DNA from: Mesorhizobium sp. LSJC280B00
GTDB taxonomy: Bacteria; Pseudomonadota; Alphaproteobacteria; Rhizobiales; Rhizobiaceae
Assembly: GCF_000502835.1 (NCBI RefSeq)
Contig: NZ_AYVL01000024.1
Location: forward strand, 39,072-95,065
Direction of reading: 5' to 3'
DNA: 55,994 nucleotides
Shown here: positions 1-7,754 of the stretch, piece after piece
Numbering within the stretch: the stretch's first letter is position 1
Layout of the letters: every line of letters begins with the position of its first letter
The notes under the pieces: model-generated
The model's input: the letters and a program-made list of their open reading frames with translations, nothing else
Told to the model about the DNA's origin: nothing
Databases searched by the model: none
Translations under genes and position numbers: made by a program

Positions 1-1
1 T

Positions 2-234
2 CAAAAATCCGGCCACCGTTGCTCTCGCCGATGAACTCGCACGCCGCCAGGGTATCAGTAAGACAGCAGCCATCCATCAAGCGCTTGCATCGCTTGGGCT
101 TTGGAGAGACCGCTCACGAGCGTCTGCTGGCAGAATTGCGCGCCATCCGAGAAAGAGTGGCACGATTGCCTGAACTGGATACTCGCAGCGACGAGGAGAT
201 CATCGGGTATGACGAGCATGGAATCCCTAACTGA
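2..234 (+). pseudogene. VapB-type antitoxin, frameshifted and 5'-incomplete
   Basis: Remains of an antitoxin of the VapB (Rv0623-like) family that would bind and neutralise the VapC encoded next to it. The N-terminal DNA-binding half is readable in frame 3 from base 3 (KNPATVALADELARRQG, then ISKTAAIHQAL), while the C-terminal half, with the typical ending RLPELDTRSDEEIIGYDEHG, lies in frame 1. A frame change therefore falls at about 90-120. The true start lies outside the window. The stop codon overlaps the vapC start by one base (TGATG), the usual translational coupling of such pairs. The frameshift could be real or a sequence error. Confidence 0.7.
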
Positions 235-620
235 TGGTGATCGATACCTCAGCTGTTGTAGCGATCCTTCGGAGCGAGCCTGAGGCAGCAAGGCTGGAAC
301 GAGCGCTGGTCTCCGACCCAATCCGACTGGTCCCGGCAACCGGGGTGCCCAAGGCACGCATGGTGCTGGTCACCAGGCGCGGCGAACACGCATTGGCCGA
401 GATCGATCTTTGGCTGCGCAATATCGAGGCCGACATCATTCCTGTCGACTCCGAATTGGTTGATCTGGCGACCCAGGGTTGGCTGACCTACGGCAAAGGC
501 CACTACCCGGCGGCGCTGAATTTTGCCGATTTCCTGTCCTACGCTTTGGCAAAGCGTGCAGACGAACCGCTGCTTTTCATCGGCAAAAACTTCTCCCAAA
601 CGAATATCGAACCGGCATGA
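234..620 (+). CDS. VapC-type PIN-domain toxin, catalytic residues altered
   Basis: A 128-residue PIN-domain protein of the VapC ribonuclease family, full length for the family. The first acidic residue (D4 in MVIDTSAVVAIL) and the third (D99 in LNFADFLSYALAK) are kept. Position 40, where VapCs normally carry the Glu of a LEAR-like motif, is Lys (VPKARMV), and the usual GDDF motif near the C terminus reads GKNF (K118, N119). Loss of half of the metal-binding acids suggests an inactive nuclease. Its vapB is also frameshifted, so the pair looks like a decaying addiction module. The start is ATG 234, coupled to the vapB stop. Confidence 0.8.
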   Translation: MVIDTSAVVAILRSEPEAARLERALVSDPIRLVPATGVPKARMVLVTRRGEHALAEIDLWLRNIEADIIPVDSELVDLATQGWLTYGKGHYPAALNFADFLSYALAKRADEPLLFIGKNFSQTNIEPA

Positions 621-846
621 GCACGAGACTCTATGATCATCGGCTGTCTCCAGCTTGAACCCTGTAATAGCGCCAATTAGTTTCGATCCTGTCGGCTGGG
701 CCTGCATCAAGGGGTGTCGTGCCAATTGGTCCCAAAGCAGAGCAAGCTGGCGTCTTTCGTCCCTCCGATCTGGCGCTGCTGGGCCGCGTCTTCGATCGGT
801 CGGAAGTTGAGGGCCAATCCAGCCGGCCAACATGTTGCTCAGACAT
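621..846 (+). other. intergenic stretch with a possible small gene fragment
   Basis: No confident gene. An open frame from GTG 719 to TGA 880 (53 residues, VFRPSDLALLGRVFDR near its middle) looks protein-like and resembles the start of small rhizobial hypothetical proteins, but it runs into the 3' end of the opposing nucleotidyltransferase gene and loses sense after about 33 residues. It is best read as a truncated fragment. Confidence 0.25.
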
Positions 847-1902
847 TCACGGCCGCGACGCTGGTTGTGCGAACAAATGATGGGCCTCGTCGAAAACGGC
901 CCTTGGGAGGACCCGAAGCTCGCTTGCTTCGTAGGGGAGATGCTCGAGATACTGCGTCGTCAGCCGGGCAACCACTTGCGCTTGGGCCAGGTCGCGACGG
1001 CGCTTGATTGGCTCGCGATCAGCTCGTTTTGAGACCCAGAATTTGTGAGCGGAAAAAATACGCGGATCGGGTGCCACGAGCCGTAACGGTCCGCCTTTTT
1101 CATCGATGGCGATTGCTTCGAAAGCAGGGGCATTTTCCAACCATGCCAGGCCGGCGATCTCGGCGGCCACCAATTCGTCGTCAGCCTTCCCGATAGTTTC
1201 CCGGCTCGGCTTCCACGCCGGGTTTGCGAGCGGTTTGATCAGATCGACGAGATATCCGTCGCGGTTCACCGCGCGGAATGTGGCGGATGAACGCTCGAAA
1301 GACCGATCGACCTTGCGCAAAAGGTTGATGAGCGCTCCATCTTCGACGTTGGCGCCAGACATGATCCTGAGGGACTGGCGCGAGTCCATGAGGAGATCGA
1401 TATCTTGCGTCGATGTGATTCCGGGATCCACGAACACTCCGGCCGCCGCCTCATAGGCGTAGATCGCATTCGTGCCTGCAATACGAATGCCTTCCCCGAG
1501 AAGACCGGCGTTATCGATTGCTCTGATAATTCTTGCGGCGATCAGGGGAACACGCCCAAGCCGGAGCGCGCGATTGACAGCAGATTGGCGCTCCATCTGC
1601 TCCTGTCGCGCAGAGAGCGTTTCTTGGGCGGACGCGCGAGCTGCTTCCCAATCCGCCTTGACAGCTTCGCTCGCCGGCGAGCGCCGACCCTCTGCCTTTT
1701 GGTGTCGTACGCCAGCGGCGTCGTAGTAGCTTCGCATCAAATGGTCGATGCCGTTCACGGTGTGCCAGACGAGGGATCCCCGAAAGCTCTTCGCCTTCCT
1801 TTGGGCCTCTTTGAGCGCAATGAAACGTTGGTCGGAATTGACTTTTTCCCGACGCTGATCGTTATTTAATTCAACAAAATCAATCAATTCAACAGTTACC
1901 AT
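847..1902 (-). CDS. GSU2403-family nucleotidyltransferase-fold protein
   Basis: A 351-residue protein of the NTP_transf_8 / GSU2403 family, a branch of the DNA polymerase beta-like nucleotidyltransferase fold. The core is at about residues 140-175: IAGTNAIYAYEAAAG is the substrate-binding turn, and the pair D167/D169 in TQDIDLLMD would bind the catalytic metal. The N-terminal ~110 residues are charged and helical. The substrate is unknown for the family; some members sit in phage or plasmid defence neighbourhoods, but nothing here proves that role. The gene stands alone, convergent with the degraded VapBC. The ATG at 1902 has no strong ribosome site. Confidence 0.8.
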   Translation of the reverse strand: MVTVELIDFVELNNDQRREKVNSDQRFIALKEAQRKAKSFRGSLVWHTVNGIDHLMRSYYDAAGVRHQKAEGRRSPASEAVKADWEAARASAQETLSARQEQMERQSAVNRALRLGRVPLIAARIIRAIDNAGLLGEGIRIAGTNAIYAYEAAAGVFVDPGITSTQDIDLLMDSRQSLRIMSGANVEDGALINLLRKVDRSFERSSATFRAVNRDGYLVDLIKPLANPAWKPSRETIGKADDELVAAEIAGLAWLENAPAFEAIAIDEKGGPLRLVAPDPRIFSAHKFWVSKRADREPIKRRRDLAQAQVVARLTTQYLEHLPYEASELRVLPRAVFDEAHHLFAQPASRP

Positions 1903-2240
1903 ACGTTTAGCTCAGAGCTGTTGCAAGACACAATAGGCGGCGGAGCGCCCGATTGCAACAGCTCTCACGTGATTCCACTGCGACTGTTGAAGTAACTGTA
2001 TTAATTAAAAAATATGACGACGGAGCGGCTTTTCTACGGCAGCGCAGTCGAAGCAAAAGCGCCGCTCGAACGCGGCCTTCGCTGGTTTTATTCGATCCCC
2101 AGACCACCGGGCCGGTGCAAACGGTGTGAGAAAGCTACCAATATGGCGATGGTGGTCATTCGTCACCTCAAGCCGATCCGCTCGATTTGCAACTCCGCGG
2201 ATGTCGTGACAAAGCTCCCTTTCCCCCGGCTTGGAAGTGC
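1903..2240. other. intergenic, no gene seen
   Basis: This stretch must hold the promoter of the minus strand nucleotidyltransferase gene. Open frames here lack protein-like composition and ribosome sites. A GAGCGGC...GCCGCTC imperfect inverted repeat lies at about 2020-2070. No other feature is evident. Confidence 0.4.
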
Positions 2241-2432
2241 TTAGCTGTCGTCCTTATAAGACTTGGCGGCATCATCGATCTTACGCCAGTCGTTTCCGTG
2301 GCGCCGCACAAGCTCCCGCGCCTGGGCTGGCGATACACTTTGCGTTTCGACGAAGTGGTTCACTTCCGTCTCCTCGCTTTCAGGGGACGCGAACGAGGGC
2401 TCGTTGGCCGTCTGGCAATTGGGTTTTTGCAT
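2241..2432 (-). CDS. DUF3606-like small protein
   Basis: A 63-residue protein whose second half, SVSPAQARELVRRHGNDW followed by RKIDDAAKSY, matches the pattern of DUF3606 proteins, small UBA-like helical proteins common in rhizobia. Their function is not established. Family members are usually 55-65 residues, so this one is complete. It is monocistronic. A second, damaged family member lies at 39857-40062. Confidence 0.65.
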   Translation of the reverse strand: MQKPNCQTANEPSFASPESEETEVNHFVETQSVSPAQARELVRRHGNDWRKIDDAAKSYKDDS

Positions 2433-2631
2433 CTAGTCTGGGCATGAATGGACCTCTCCTGGAGCAAAATAAACGGTCCGGCGCGGCGAAGCTTTCCCAC
2501 GCTAGCATTCAGCAGTTTCACCGATCGCCTCATTGGCTGCCCCTAGCGGCTCTGACCATACGTTCTGGTGCTCTTGGACCCAAATGAACTGCACCGCGTT
2601 GTTTGCGAGCAGTGCTGTGCTTCGCAATCTG

Positions 2632-3534
2632 ATGGAAAAATCCGACGCCCCTGCTGCACCGCAGCCAGCTCCTGGAGCCGAAGCGCGCTTTCCGTACGAT
2701 CGCGCGGCGGTTGAGCGGTTTCGACAGGCATTTCCGCGCGCCAGGTGGAGTTACGAGCGCAAAAGCTGGTTCGTGCCGGGAAAGACTGCCGCGCGGCGCA
2801 TCCTGCGCTGGCAGGCGCAAGAGGCGGATCTACGAGTAGCACATGATGACAGCAAGGGACGGGATGCCTTCGCCTTCGATCCCCTGTCGAGCCGGTATCT
2901 GGAAGTCGCGGACGACCTACGAATCCGCACGCCATATTCGCGGACGGTTCTTGAGGAATTGCGAGCCGTTCCATGGGCGAGCTGGGACGACGAACTGCGG
3001 GCCTGGAGGGTGCCTTTCCGCTCATACGAGGAGTTGAGGCGCCATTGGCCAAGCATCGAAAGGGCCGCAGGCCGCGCAGAACCGGAGGCGAGGAAACGGC
3101 GACGGGAAGCGTCCAAAGACTCCGAGGAATATAAAGCCGCTAGATTGCGGTATGCCGAACGCAGGCGACGTCGCTATCCACTGCCCCCTGACGATTTACC
3201 CCGGCTTGGCCGTGCCGTGGCGACGGAGCAATACGGCATTGTGGTCTTCACCGAGATTTCGGGCGAACTCGTCGACGCCTCGGAGTTAGCAGCGGTCTAT
3301 CCGCATTTGATCGAGGCGAACGTCGACCATGTCTGGGGCAGATGGCGTCCGGCGACGTTGGCTGAATTGATTAGAACATGGCCCGCTCGGCGTGCTGCCG
3401 AGTTAGCGGAACGGCAACGAGGCTGGTGGCAACCAACGCTGCCCGAACTCAGGATAGCTCGCCAAAAAGCTCGAAGCCTGGCCCGAAGAAGGGCAAGGCT
3501 TGGGCCGCTTCCAGCGTCTGTCCGGTTGCTCTAG
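2632..3534 (+). CDS. protein with two HARP-like repeats
   Basis: A hypothetical protein of 300 residues from ATG 2632; the frame is open further upstream (ATG 2584 or 2533), but the product's recognisable part begins after 2632. Residues ~20-62 (FPYDRAAVERFRQAFP, RARWSYERKSWFVP) and ~88-142 (TPYSRTVLEELRAVPWASWD, ELRAWRVPFRSYEELRRHWP) each show the hydrophobic and Trp spacing of the HARP domain, known from the DNA-annealing translocase SMARCAL1, where it binds forked DNA. The rest is very Arg-rich with several RRR runs, as expected of a nucleic-acid binder. There is no helicase domain. The HARP assignment is by pattern, not by search. Nothing nearby suggests a partner. Confidence 0.6.
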   Translation: MEKSDAPAAPQPAPGAEARFPYDRAAVERFRQAFPRARWSYERKSWFVPGKTAARRILRWQAQEADLRVAHDDSKGRDAFAFDPLSSRYLEVADDLRIRTPYSRTVLEELRAVPWASWDDELRAWRVPFRSYEELRRHWPSIERAAGRAEPEARKRRREASKDSEEYKAARLRYAERRRRRYPLPPDDLPRLGRAVATEQYGIVVFTEISGELVDASELAAVYPHLIEANVDHVWGRWRPATLAELIRTWPARRAAELAERQRGWWQPTLPELRIARQKARSLARRRARLGPLPASVRLL

Positions 3535-4051
3535 TGTTGAAATGTCAACCGATCGGAACCTTCCATGTGCAGCAATTGCGAACAACATATGAGCTGGCTG
3601 AACATTGCCGGATGATGGCGTCGCTGGCCTTGAAGATCGGGACGCATGAAACCGAACTTGACCTGCCGTAGGCGCGCGACACGCGCATCAATGATCTGGC
3701 TCCAATAACCCGCGTGGCAGCTGAAGCCAGCGTCGGCGTTCTTCGAATTTACCGGACGAAGTACCCGAAGGCGAAGGATCCATTTTCGCTCCACGCTCCG
3801 CGTTTATGGCCATCGCCGACCGAGAGGAAGTTCGCCGCTCCGCTAACACGGGCCTGGGCGCGCCAAGGTCATCGCTGAATGTAAAGCCATTTCTGCAGAA
3901 TTCGACGCACACAATGCTGATCCGAGGCCAACTGGGAGTGCATACCCCAGCTTGGAATTGTGCGGAACCGTACGAAGCCGATTGCAAGCAACCAACCTGG
4001 TTGGCCGGGCATTAGCAAAGCATCAATTTGGAAAGCATCGGGAGGAAGACC
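3535..4051. other. intergenic, no supported gene
   Basis: Several short open frames on both strands, none with a ribosome site or recognisable motif. A + strand stretch at ~3670-3870 stays open without a start codon and may be a worn gene remnant of unknown origin. The ribosome site of the next gene (GGGAGGAAG) is at its end. Confidence 0.35.
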
Positions 4052-4357
4052 ATGCTGCACGTTAACATGCCTCGCGAATTTGAGGTCGGCGATGAGGTTG
4101 CGCTGGCAGGTACCGTCATCACGATTCTCCCCAGCGGGCGCGCCAGGGTGAGCATTCCTTCGTATGACCATCCTTATACGATTGATCCGCCACCCAAAGT
4201 CCGGGCCGGCGACCGAGTGGTTCTTGTTGGGGACGTCACCCGCATCGATTGCGGGGCGAACAAACTCTCTGTGCGGATTGACTGCGGCGGGGTGATCACG
4301 GTCGACAAGTCGGCGATCACTCGGCTGGGAAAGCACCGCCGGACTTCAGCGGGTTGA
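4052..4357 (+). CDS. hypothetical small protein, beta-rich
   Basis: A 101-residue protein of unknown function. The start at ATG 4052 is chosen because GGGAGGAAG lies five bases upstream; an earlier in-frame ATG at 4028 lacks such a site. The sequence alternates short valine and isoleucine-rich strands with glycine turns (FEVGDEVALAGTVITILP, VRAGDRVVLVGDVTRIDCG) in two similar halves, which suggests a small beta-barrel or OB/SH3-like fold. There is no signal peptide or membrane segment. Monocistronic. Confidence 0.6.
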   Translation: MLHVNMPREFEVGDEVALAGTVITILPSGRARVSIPSYDHPYTIDPPPKVRAGDRVVLVGDVTRIDCGANKLSVRIDCGGVITVDKSAITRLGKHRRTSAG

Positions 4358-5125
4358 CGCTCCGGCGATACAACGGCCGGTGTCGGCGTAGGGAAGATGC
4401 CAACGCCTTTGAACAGCCCAAGGGTGCGGCGCGGTCCAGCCGGATATGGAGCGGACGAACGGATAAATGGGAACTCGACAGCTAGGGCACGCGTCCAGCG
4501 TAGTGCGTCCCTGGCGTCTTCGGATTACTGGTGAAGCAAGTCGCAACCGCGCCTCACCTGCCGTCCAGCGTTCGGATTCGCGATCGTCGCTCTCGGCAAC
4601 AGGCGACGCGCCCGTCCAGGACGTGTCGCACGTGTGCGCTGTGGAAGGAGACGCCCAGCACATTTCGGGTGAAGGCAGCGCGGGCATCGCGATTGATCGT
4701 AACCTTTCTCTGCAACGAGCGCCTGATCGCCGGTCAGCAGTTTCAATCGCGATGGGCTCCGGCTCGTACCCATTATGGAGATCACATGTTCGTCCCGGCC
4801 CCGATGCCGGCAATAGGTCTGCTTCGGAGCGTCGCGACGGAACTGGGCGACATGGTTGCGGTGGAGTAAGCGCCTCCCCTGGGTTAACAACCCGGTCGGT
4901 GACGGCCGCGACCGCATCGACAACAACCGCAACGGCAATCAAGTCGTCGCTGAAAGGCCGCAAGGTATCTGTCACGACATAGCGTGCCGGCGAAGCTCCG
5001 CCCTTGCGACGGGATTCGTTGTAAGCCGATCAGACGGCAACGCCGGGCCAGATGAGCGAGAACTTACCCTCGGTGTGGGTCTCGACCAGGCTCGACGTTC
5101 GTCGAGGGTCGTCGGTAACTGCCGA
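4358..5125. other. gene-poor stretch
   Basis: Overlapping open frames on both strands (the longest is 209 codons on the minus strand) show no known motif, signal peptide or ribosome site, and neighbouring frames look equally plausible, as expected of non-coding GC-rich DNA or an old pseudogene. A short perfect palindrome, CTCGACGTTCGTCGAG, lies at 5091-5106. Confidence 0.35.
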
Positions 5126-5302
5126 CTATGAGTCAAGGTCGTAGGGCTCGTGGCCCAGCTCGTTGTGATGAAGCGCCTCTGCCATACACCTGATGTCGAA
5201 CGCCTGACCGCACGCCGGGCAGACGACGAAATACTCCTCCTCCCGAAGTGGCGATGCATCGTGGTCTTGGGGGATGACGATGTCATTGTATTCGTCGGGC
5301 AT
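5126..5302 (-). CDS. small putative zinc-binding protein
   Basis: A 58-residue protein starting MPDEYNDIVIPQ. The start at 5302 is chosen because a CGGAGGA ribosome site sits just upstream; the longer open frame up to 5428 has none. The motif CPACGQAFDIRCMAEALHHN followed by ELGHEPYDL provides C-x2-C plus clustered His residues, consistent with one zinc-binding site. Similar small acidic proteins occur in rhizobia with no known role. Monocistronic on the minus strand. Confidence 0.65.
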   Translation of the reverse strand: MPDEYNDIVIPQDHDASPLREEEYFVVCPACGQAFDIRCMAEALHHNELGHEPYDLDS

Positions 5303-5536
5303 TGGGTCCTCCGGCAACGCCGCCCGCCATCCTGGAAGGCCTGCCGGCAGGATTTGTTTCAAAGTTACTGCGCTTAAGAAGGAAGCCCTGAGCATCGATT
5401 GTGGTCCGATGTCCGGTTTCGCTGGCAATAACCCTTGCCGAGGCCCGCCGCTCCGATGAACGGTGATCTGATGGGCATCAGCTGCGCAAAATAGCTCCGC
5501 AATCGGGCACCGGCGTTGGGCTGTTGAAGCGCCTGC

Positions 5537-5757
5537 CTTGCCGGCAGCTCATCCAGTCGCTGGCGGCGCTGGCGGGACATCGTCGGCTATTTCTTGCCTC
5601 AGCCTTGGTCCTTTGCTGAGCCGGCGACCGAGCGCATCGACGAAATTGTCATAGCGCTGCAAACCCTTCGCGCGGGCTTCGGCCTGTGCGGATTCCGGCA
5701 AGGCTGGGGTCGAGTTGAGCCAAAAGCGGACGAACAGTGCCAGCGTCTCAATGGGTG
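5537..5757 (-). pseudogene. 3' fragment of the CopG-like gene found after traG
   Basis: The last ~70 codons of the CopG-like protein encoded intact at 35369-35803 are repeated here on the same strand (ETLALFVRFWLNSTPALPES, RYDNFVDALGRRLSKGPR). Between 5581-5753 and 35401-35573 I count 8 mismatches in 173 bases. The similarity stops abruptly at ~5753, where the sequence turns into unrelated DNA leading to the Lrp remnant, so the N-terminal ribbon-helix-helix half is missing. It is a relic of a traG-copG conjugation locus or of a rearrangement between such loci. Confidence 0.8.
5581..5753 (-). repeat. left copy of the 173-bp direct repeat
   Basis: Partner of 35401-35573 (165 identical bases by direct comparison). 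Together they bracket the recombinase relic, the whole secreted cluster and the sugar ABC operon. Confidence 0.9.
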
Positions 5758-5889
5758 CCCCCCCGTCCCTTTCCTTCCGCGGAGCCGCACGGCACAAATG
5801 CGCAATGGCAGCCCTGCGTCGAGACGCAAGATCTGACACCCTTGGGTTGCAAGGAAGCCGAACCGCCAGGGTGCCGCGTCCGATCTTCG

Positions 5890-6167
5890 AGGGTTCGATC
5901 ACAGGCGTCTTTGTCGAGGTAAGGCTCGATCATACCGCGCCACACGTCTTCGACCGCTTTGCGGAGGCTGTTGCGAAGGCACCCGAAATCATCGAATGCC
6001 ATATGGTGATTGGTGGTTTCGACTACCTGGTCAAAGCACGAATAGCTGACATGGCGACGTTTCAGGAATTCCTGCAGCGGGTCATTCTGCCGCTTCCTGG
6101 TGTCAGGGAAACGCATCGTTTCGCATCGATCGGTGATGTGAAGCCCGACGCGTTGTTGCCGCTTTGA
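5890..6167 (+). pseudogene. Lrp/AsnC regulator, effector domain only
   Basis: The reading frame encodes the C-terminal RAM (AsnC_trans_reg) domain of an Lrp/AsnC regulator: GVFVEVRLDHTAPHVFDRF, IIECHMVIGGFDYLVKARIA and LPLPGVRETHRFASIGDV follow the family pattern to the end. The winged helix-turn-helix half that should precede it is absent; upstream is the CopG-like gene fragment. The gene has been cut at about 5880 and cannot bind DNA as it stands. Its original target gene is not present next to it. Confidence 0.75.
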
Positions 6168-6399
6168 CGCCTGCGGATCGTCCTATCGATCACACAAGTG
6201 TCCACACGACCTAACGGGTAGCCAGTGGGGTGAAGATGTCTTCGGTCACATAGGGCGCGGCCAGCGTTGTCGTTCAACTATGTCAAAGTTACCCTCGATT
6301 CCTGGGGACTTGAGACACGCGCCCTCTCCGCGGCAGGCCATTTCCCGCTAGCGCATCGCTGACTGGCCAGGACTGCTTGATCTCACCCCTTATGCCACG

Positions 6400-6815
6400 C
6401 TTCCTCGATCGAGACGGTCGCTCGCGTCATCGAGCTTTGTTCAATCTCGCCGTCGTTAGCATGTTGCGCGGATGTGACCTTGTGAAGACCAAGATCGAAA
6501 GCTTGCTCATCGGTCCGAAGATGCGGACGCGTGCGGTCGAGCTTTTTCTCTAGCTCGACGGCGCAGAAACGACCGAGGATTACTTCCAGACCAGAATTGA
6601 TCGTTCGGCGCATATGAGCACAAGGCAATACTCCCGGGTGCTCGATGAATGCGTTGAAAACGATCGGTGTTCGGCTCGAGGATTCCTGCACGCATTCGCT
6701 TCGTCGGGCCAAGGCTTCGATCATCTACAAGGCAACCGGGGAAGTGCAGGAACTTTCAATTGTTCGCCGGTTCAACTACGCTTATTCGATTGCCGTGTCG
6801 AACGCGCGGCCAAGG
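6400..6815 (+). pseudogene. decayed tyrosine recombinase
   Basis: The + strand retains pieces of a phage-type integrase common in rhizobia: ALFNLAVVSMLRGCDLVKTK at ~6430-6490, then AHMSTRQYSRVLDECVE at ~6610-6660, then THSLRRAKASIIYKATG in another frame at ~6690-6745. In intact relatives these blocks surround the R...H-x-x-R active site; here the central block carries a stop at ~6552 and the frame changes at least twice. It ends just before the ribosome site of the secreted DUF1566-like gene, marking mobile DNA at the left edge of the secreted cluster. Confidence 0.65.
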
Positions 6816-6826
6816 AGGAGGAAGGC

Positions 6827-7381
6827 ATGCTTCGGATCGCCACTCTTGCGACTTTCAGCATAGGGCTTGCCGTTTTCGCAACCATATCAGCGCCACAATC
6901 CCAAGCCGCACCTTGCGGTATCGTGCACAAGCAGGCCCGCCAGCCGCTGAGTGATCAAAATTTCTGGCTGCTCGCTGAACATGACGGCAAAGCCTTCGTC
7001 GACCAACGCACTTGCCTCGTTGCCCGGCTAGACAGGCTTGATCAACCCGCAACGCTGAGCGACGCGATGGGGTACTGCGCTACGCTCGGGCAAGGCGGGC
7101 CGTACGGCGACATGGGCTGGCAGCTTCCGACGATGGCGGAACTGACGAGCCTCGATTCGGCGGACTGGCCAAGCCAGCGCGAGGCGTTCGCGCAATACAA
7201 GCTGCCGCCGCTCGCGCGTAGCGAAACCGAATACTGGACCCGCACTGAATGGCCGGGCCTGGCAGGGTCCTTTGCGGTCGTTGCGTTCAGTGCCCCCACC
7301 ACTCTGGTGCGTCCGCTTGAAGCGTCCAAGAAGGCAGGCGTATGGTGCGTTTTTGGGGCGCCCGCCACAGGCTTGGACTAG
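6827..7381 (+). CDS. secreted DUF1566/Lcl-like protein
   Basis: A 184-residue exported protein. The start is fixed by AAGGAGGAGGAAG just ahead of ATG 6827; the open frame reaches back to 6614 but that part is recombinase relic. The signal peptide MLRIATLATFSIGLAVFATI ends near SQAAPC. The middle and C-terminal parts (GYCATLGQGGPYGDMGWQLP, then a YWTRTEW block) follow the pattern of DUF1566, a C-type-lectin-like fold found in secreted bacterial proteins. Four Cys could form disulfides. It precedes the large secreted cluster by 372 bases and has the same export route, so it may belong to the same system, but it has its own ribosome site and probably its own promoter. Confidence 0.65.
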   Translation: MLRIATLATFSIGLAVFATISAPQSQAAPCGIVHKQARQPLSDQNFWLLAEHDGKAFVDQRTCLVARLDRLDQPATLSDAMGYCATLGQGGPYGDMGWQLPTMAELTSLDSADWPSQREAFAQYKLPPLARSETEYWTRTEWPGLAGSFAVVAFSAPTTLVRPLEASKKAGVWCVFGAPATGLD

Positions 7382-7753
7382 CTAACCTGGCAGCCCGCGC
7401 AGATTGGTTGAGGTTAGGCCCAAGGCCGGATCGTGACCTCCCGCATTCGAACCGTGGGCGCGAACGATGCTTGGACGGGCCAAGAGAGCGGAAAAGACAA
7501 TTCTTTACGAAACGTTAACTGCATCGACACTTAGGCACGGATTTCCGTAACGGAATGCAAAAAGCCACGTGTATCGACAGACAAACCGTTCTATCTTACT
7601 TTAGCAGTGCATTTTAAAGCGAAGTTGAATTTGAATTGGCCACGCTTTCCGTGGCCGATCCTCGCTGTAACGAGCCAATACAAAACTAATCCTGCAAAAA
7701 TATTGCCTATAGAGGAGCGATGAGGCCGCCGCTTCGGTGGCCGGGGGGCTTTT
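7382..7753. other. AT-richer leader region of the secreted cluster
   Basis: No gene. This 372-base region is visibly AT-richer than its surroundings and must contain the promoter of the 22-kb secreted cluster. It holds two hairpins, listed separately, and the sequence GAGGAG(CG)ATG at 7712-7722, a good ribosome site and start that is one base out of frame with the first secreted gene. Confidence 0.5.
7638..7656. promoter_or_regulatory. perfect inverted repeat, possible operator
   Basis: GGCCACG, five bases, CGTGGCC: seven perfect base pairs in an AT-rich region about 100 bases ahead of the secreted cluster. No T-run follows on either strand, so it is more likely a protein-binding site than a terminator. 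Confidence 0.35.
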
Positions 7754-7754
7754 G
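7724..7754 (+). promoter_or_regulatory. hairpin plus G6 tract at the start of the secreted cluster
   Basis: GGCCGCC-GCTTC-GGTGGCC (7724-7742) forms a seven-pair stem, followed by a run of six G and then CTTTTG. The G run can serve as ribosome site for GTG 7754, or, if its length changed by one, would join the well-placed ATG 7720 to the reading frame of the first secreted protein. The hairpin could also act as a weak attenuator. Confidence 0.35.

Noticed and set aside
4346..4982. Overlapping 171-209 codon frames on both strands
   Set aside because: No recognisable motif, ribosome site or biased composition in any of them.
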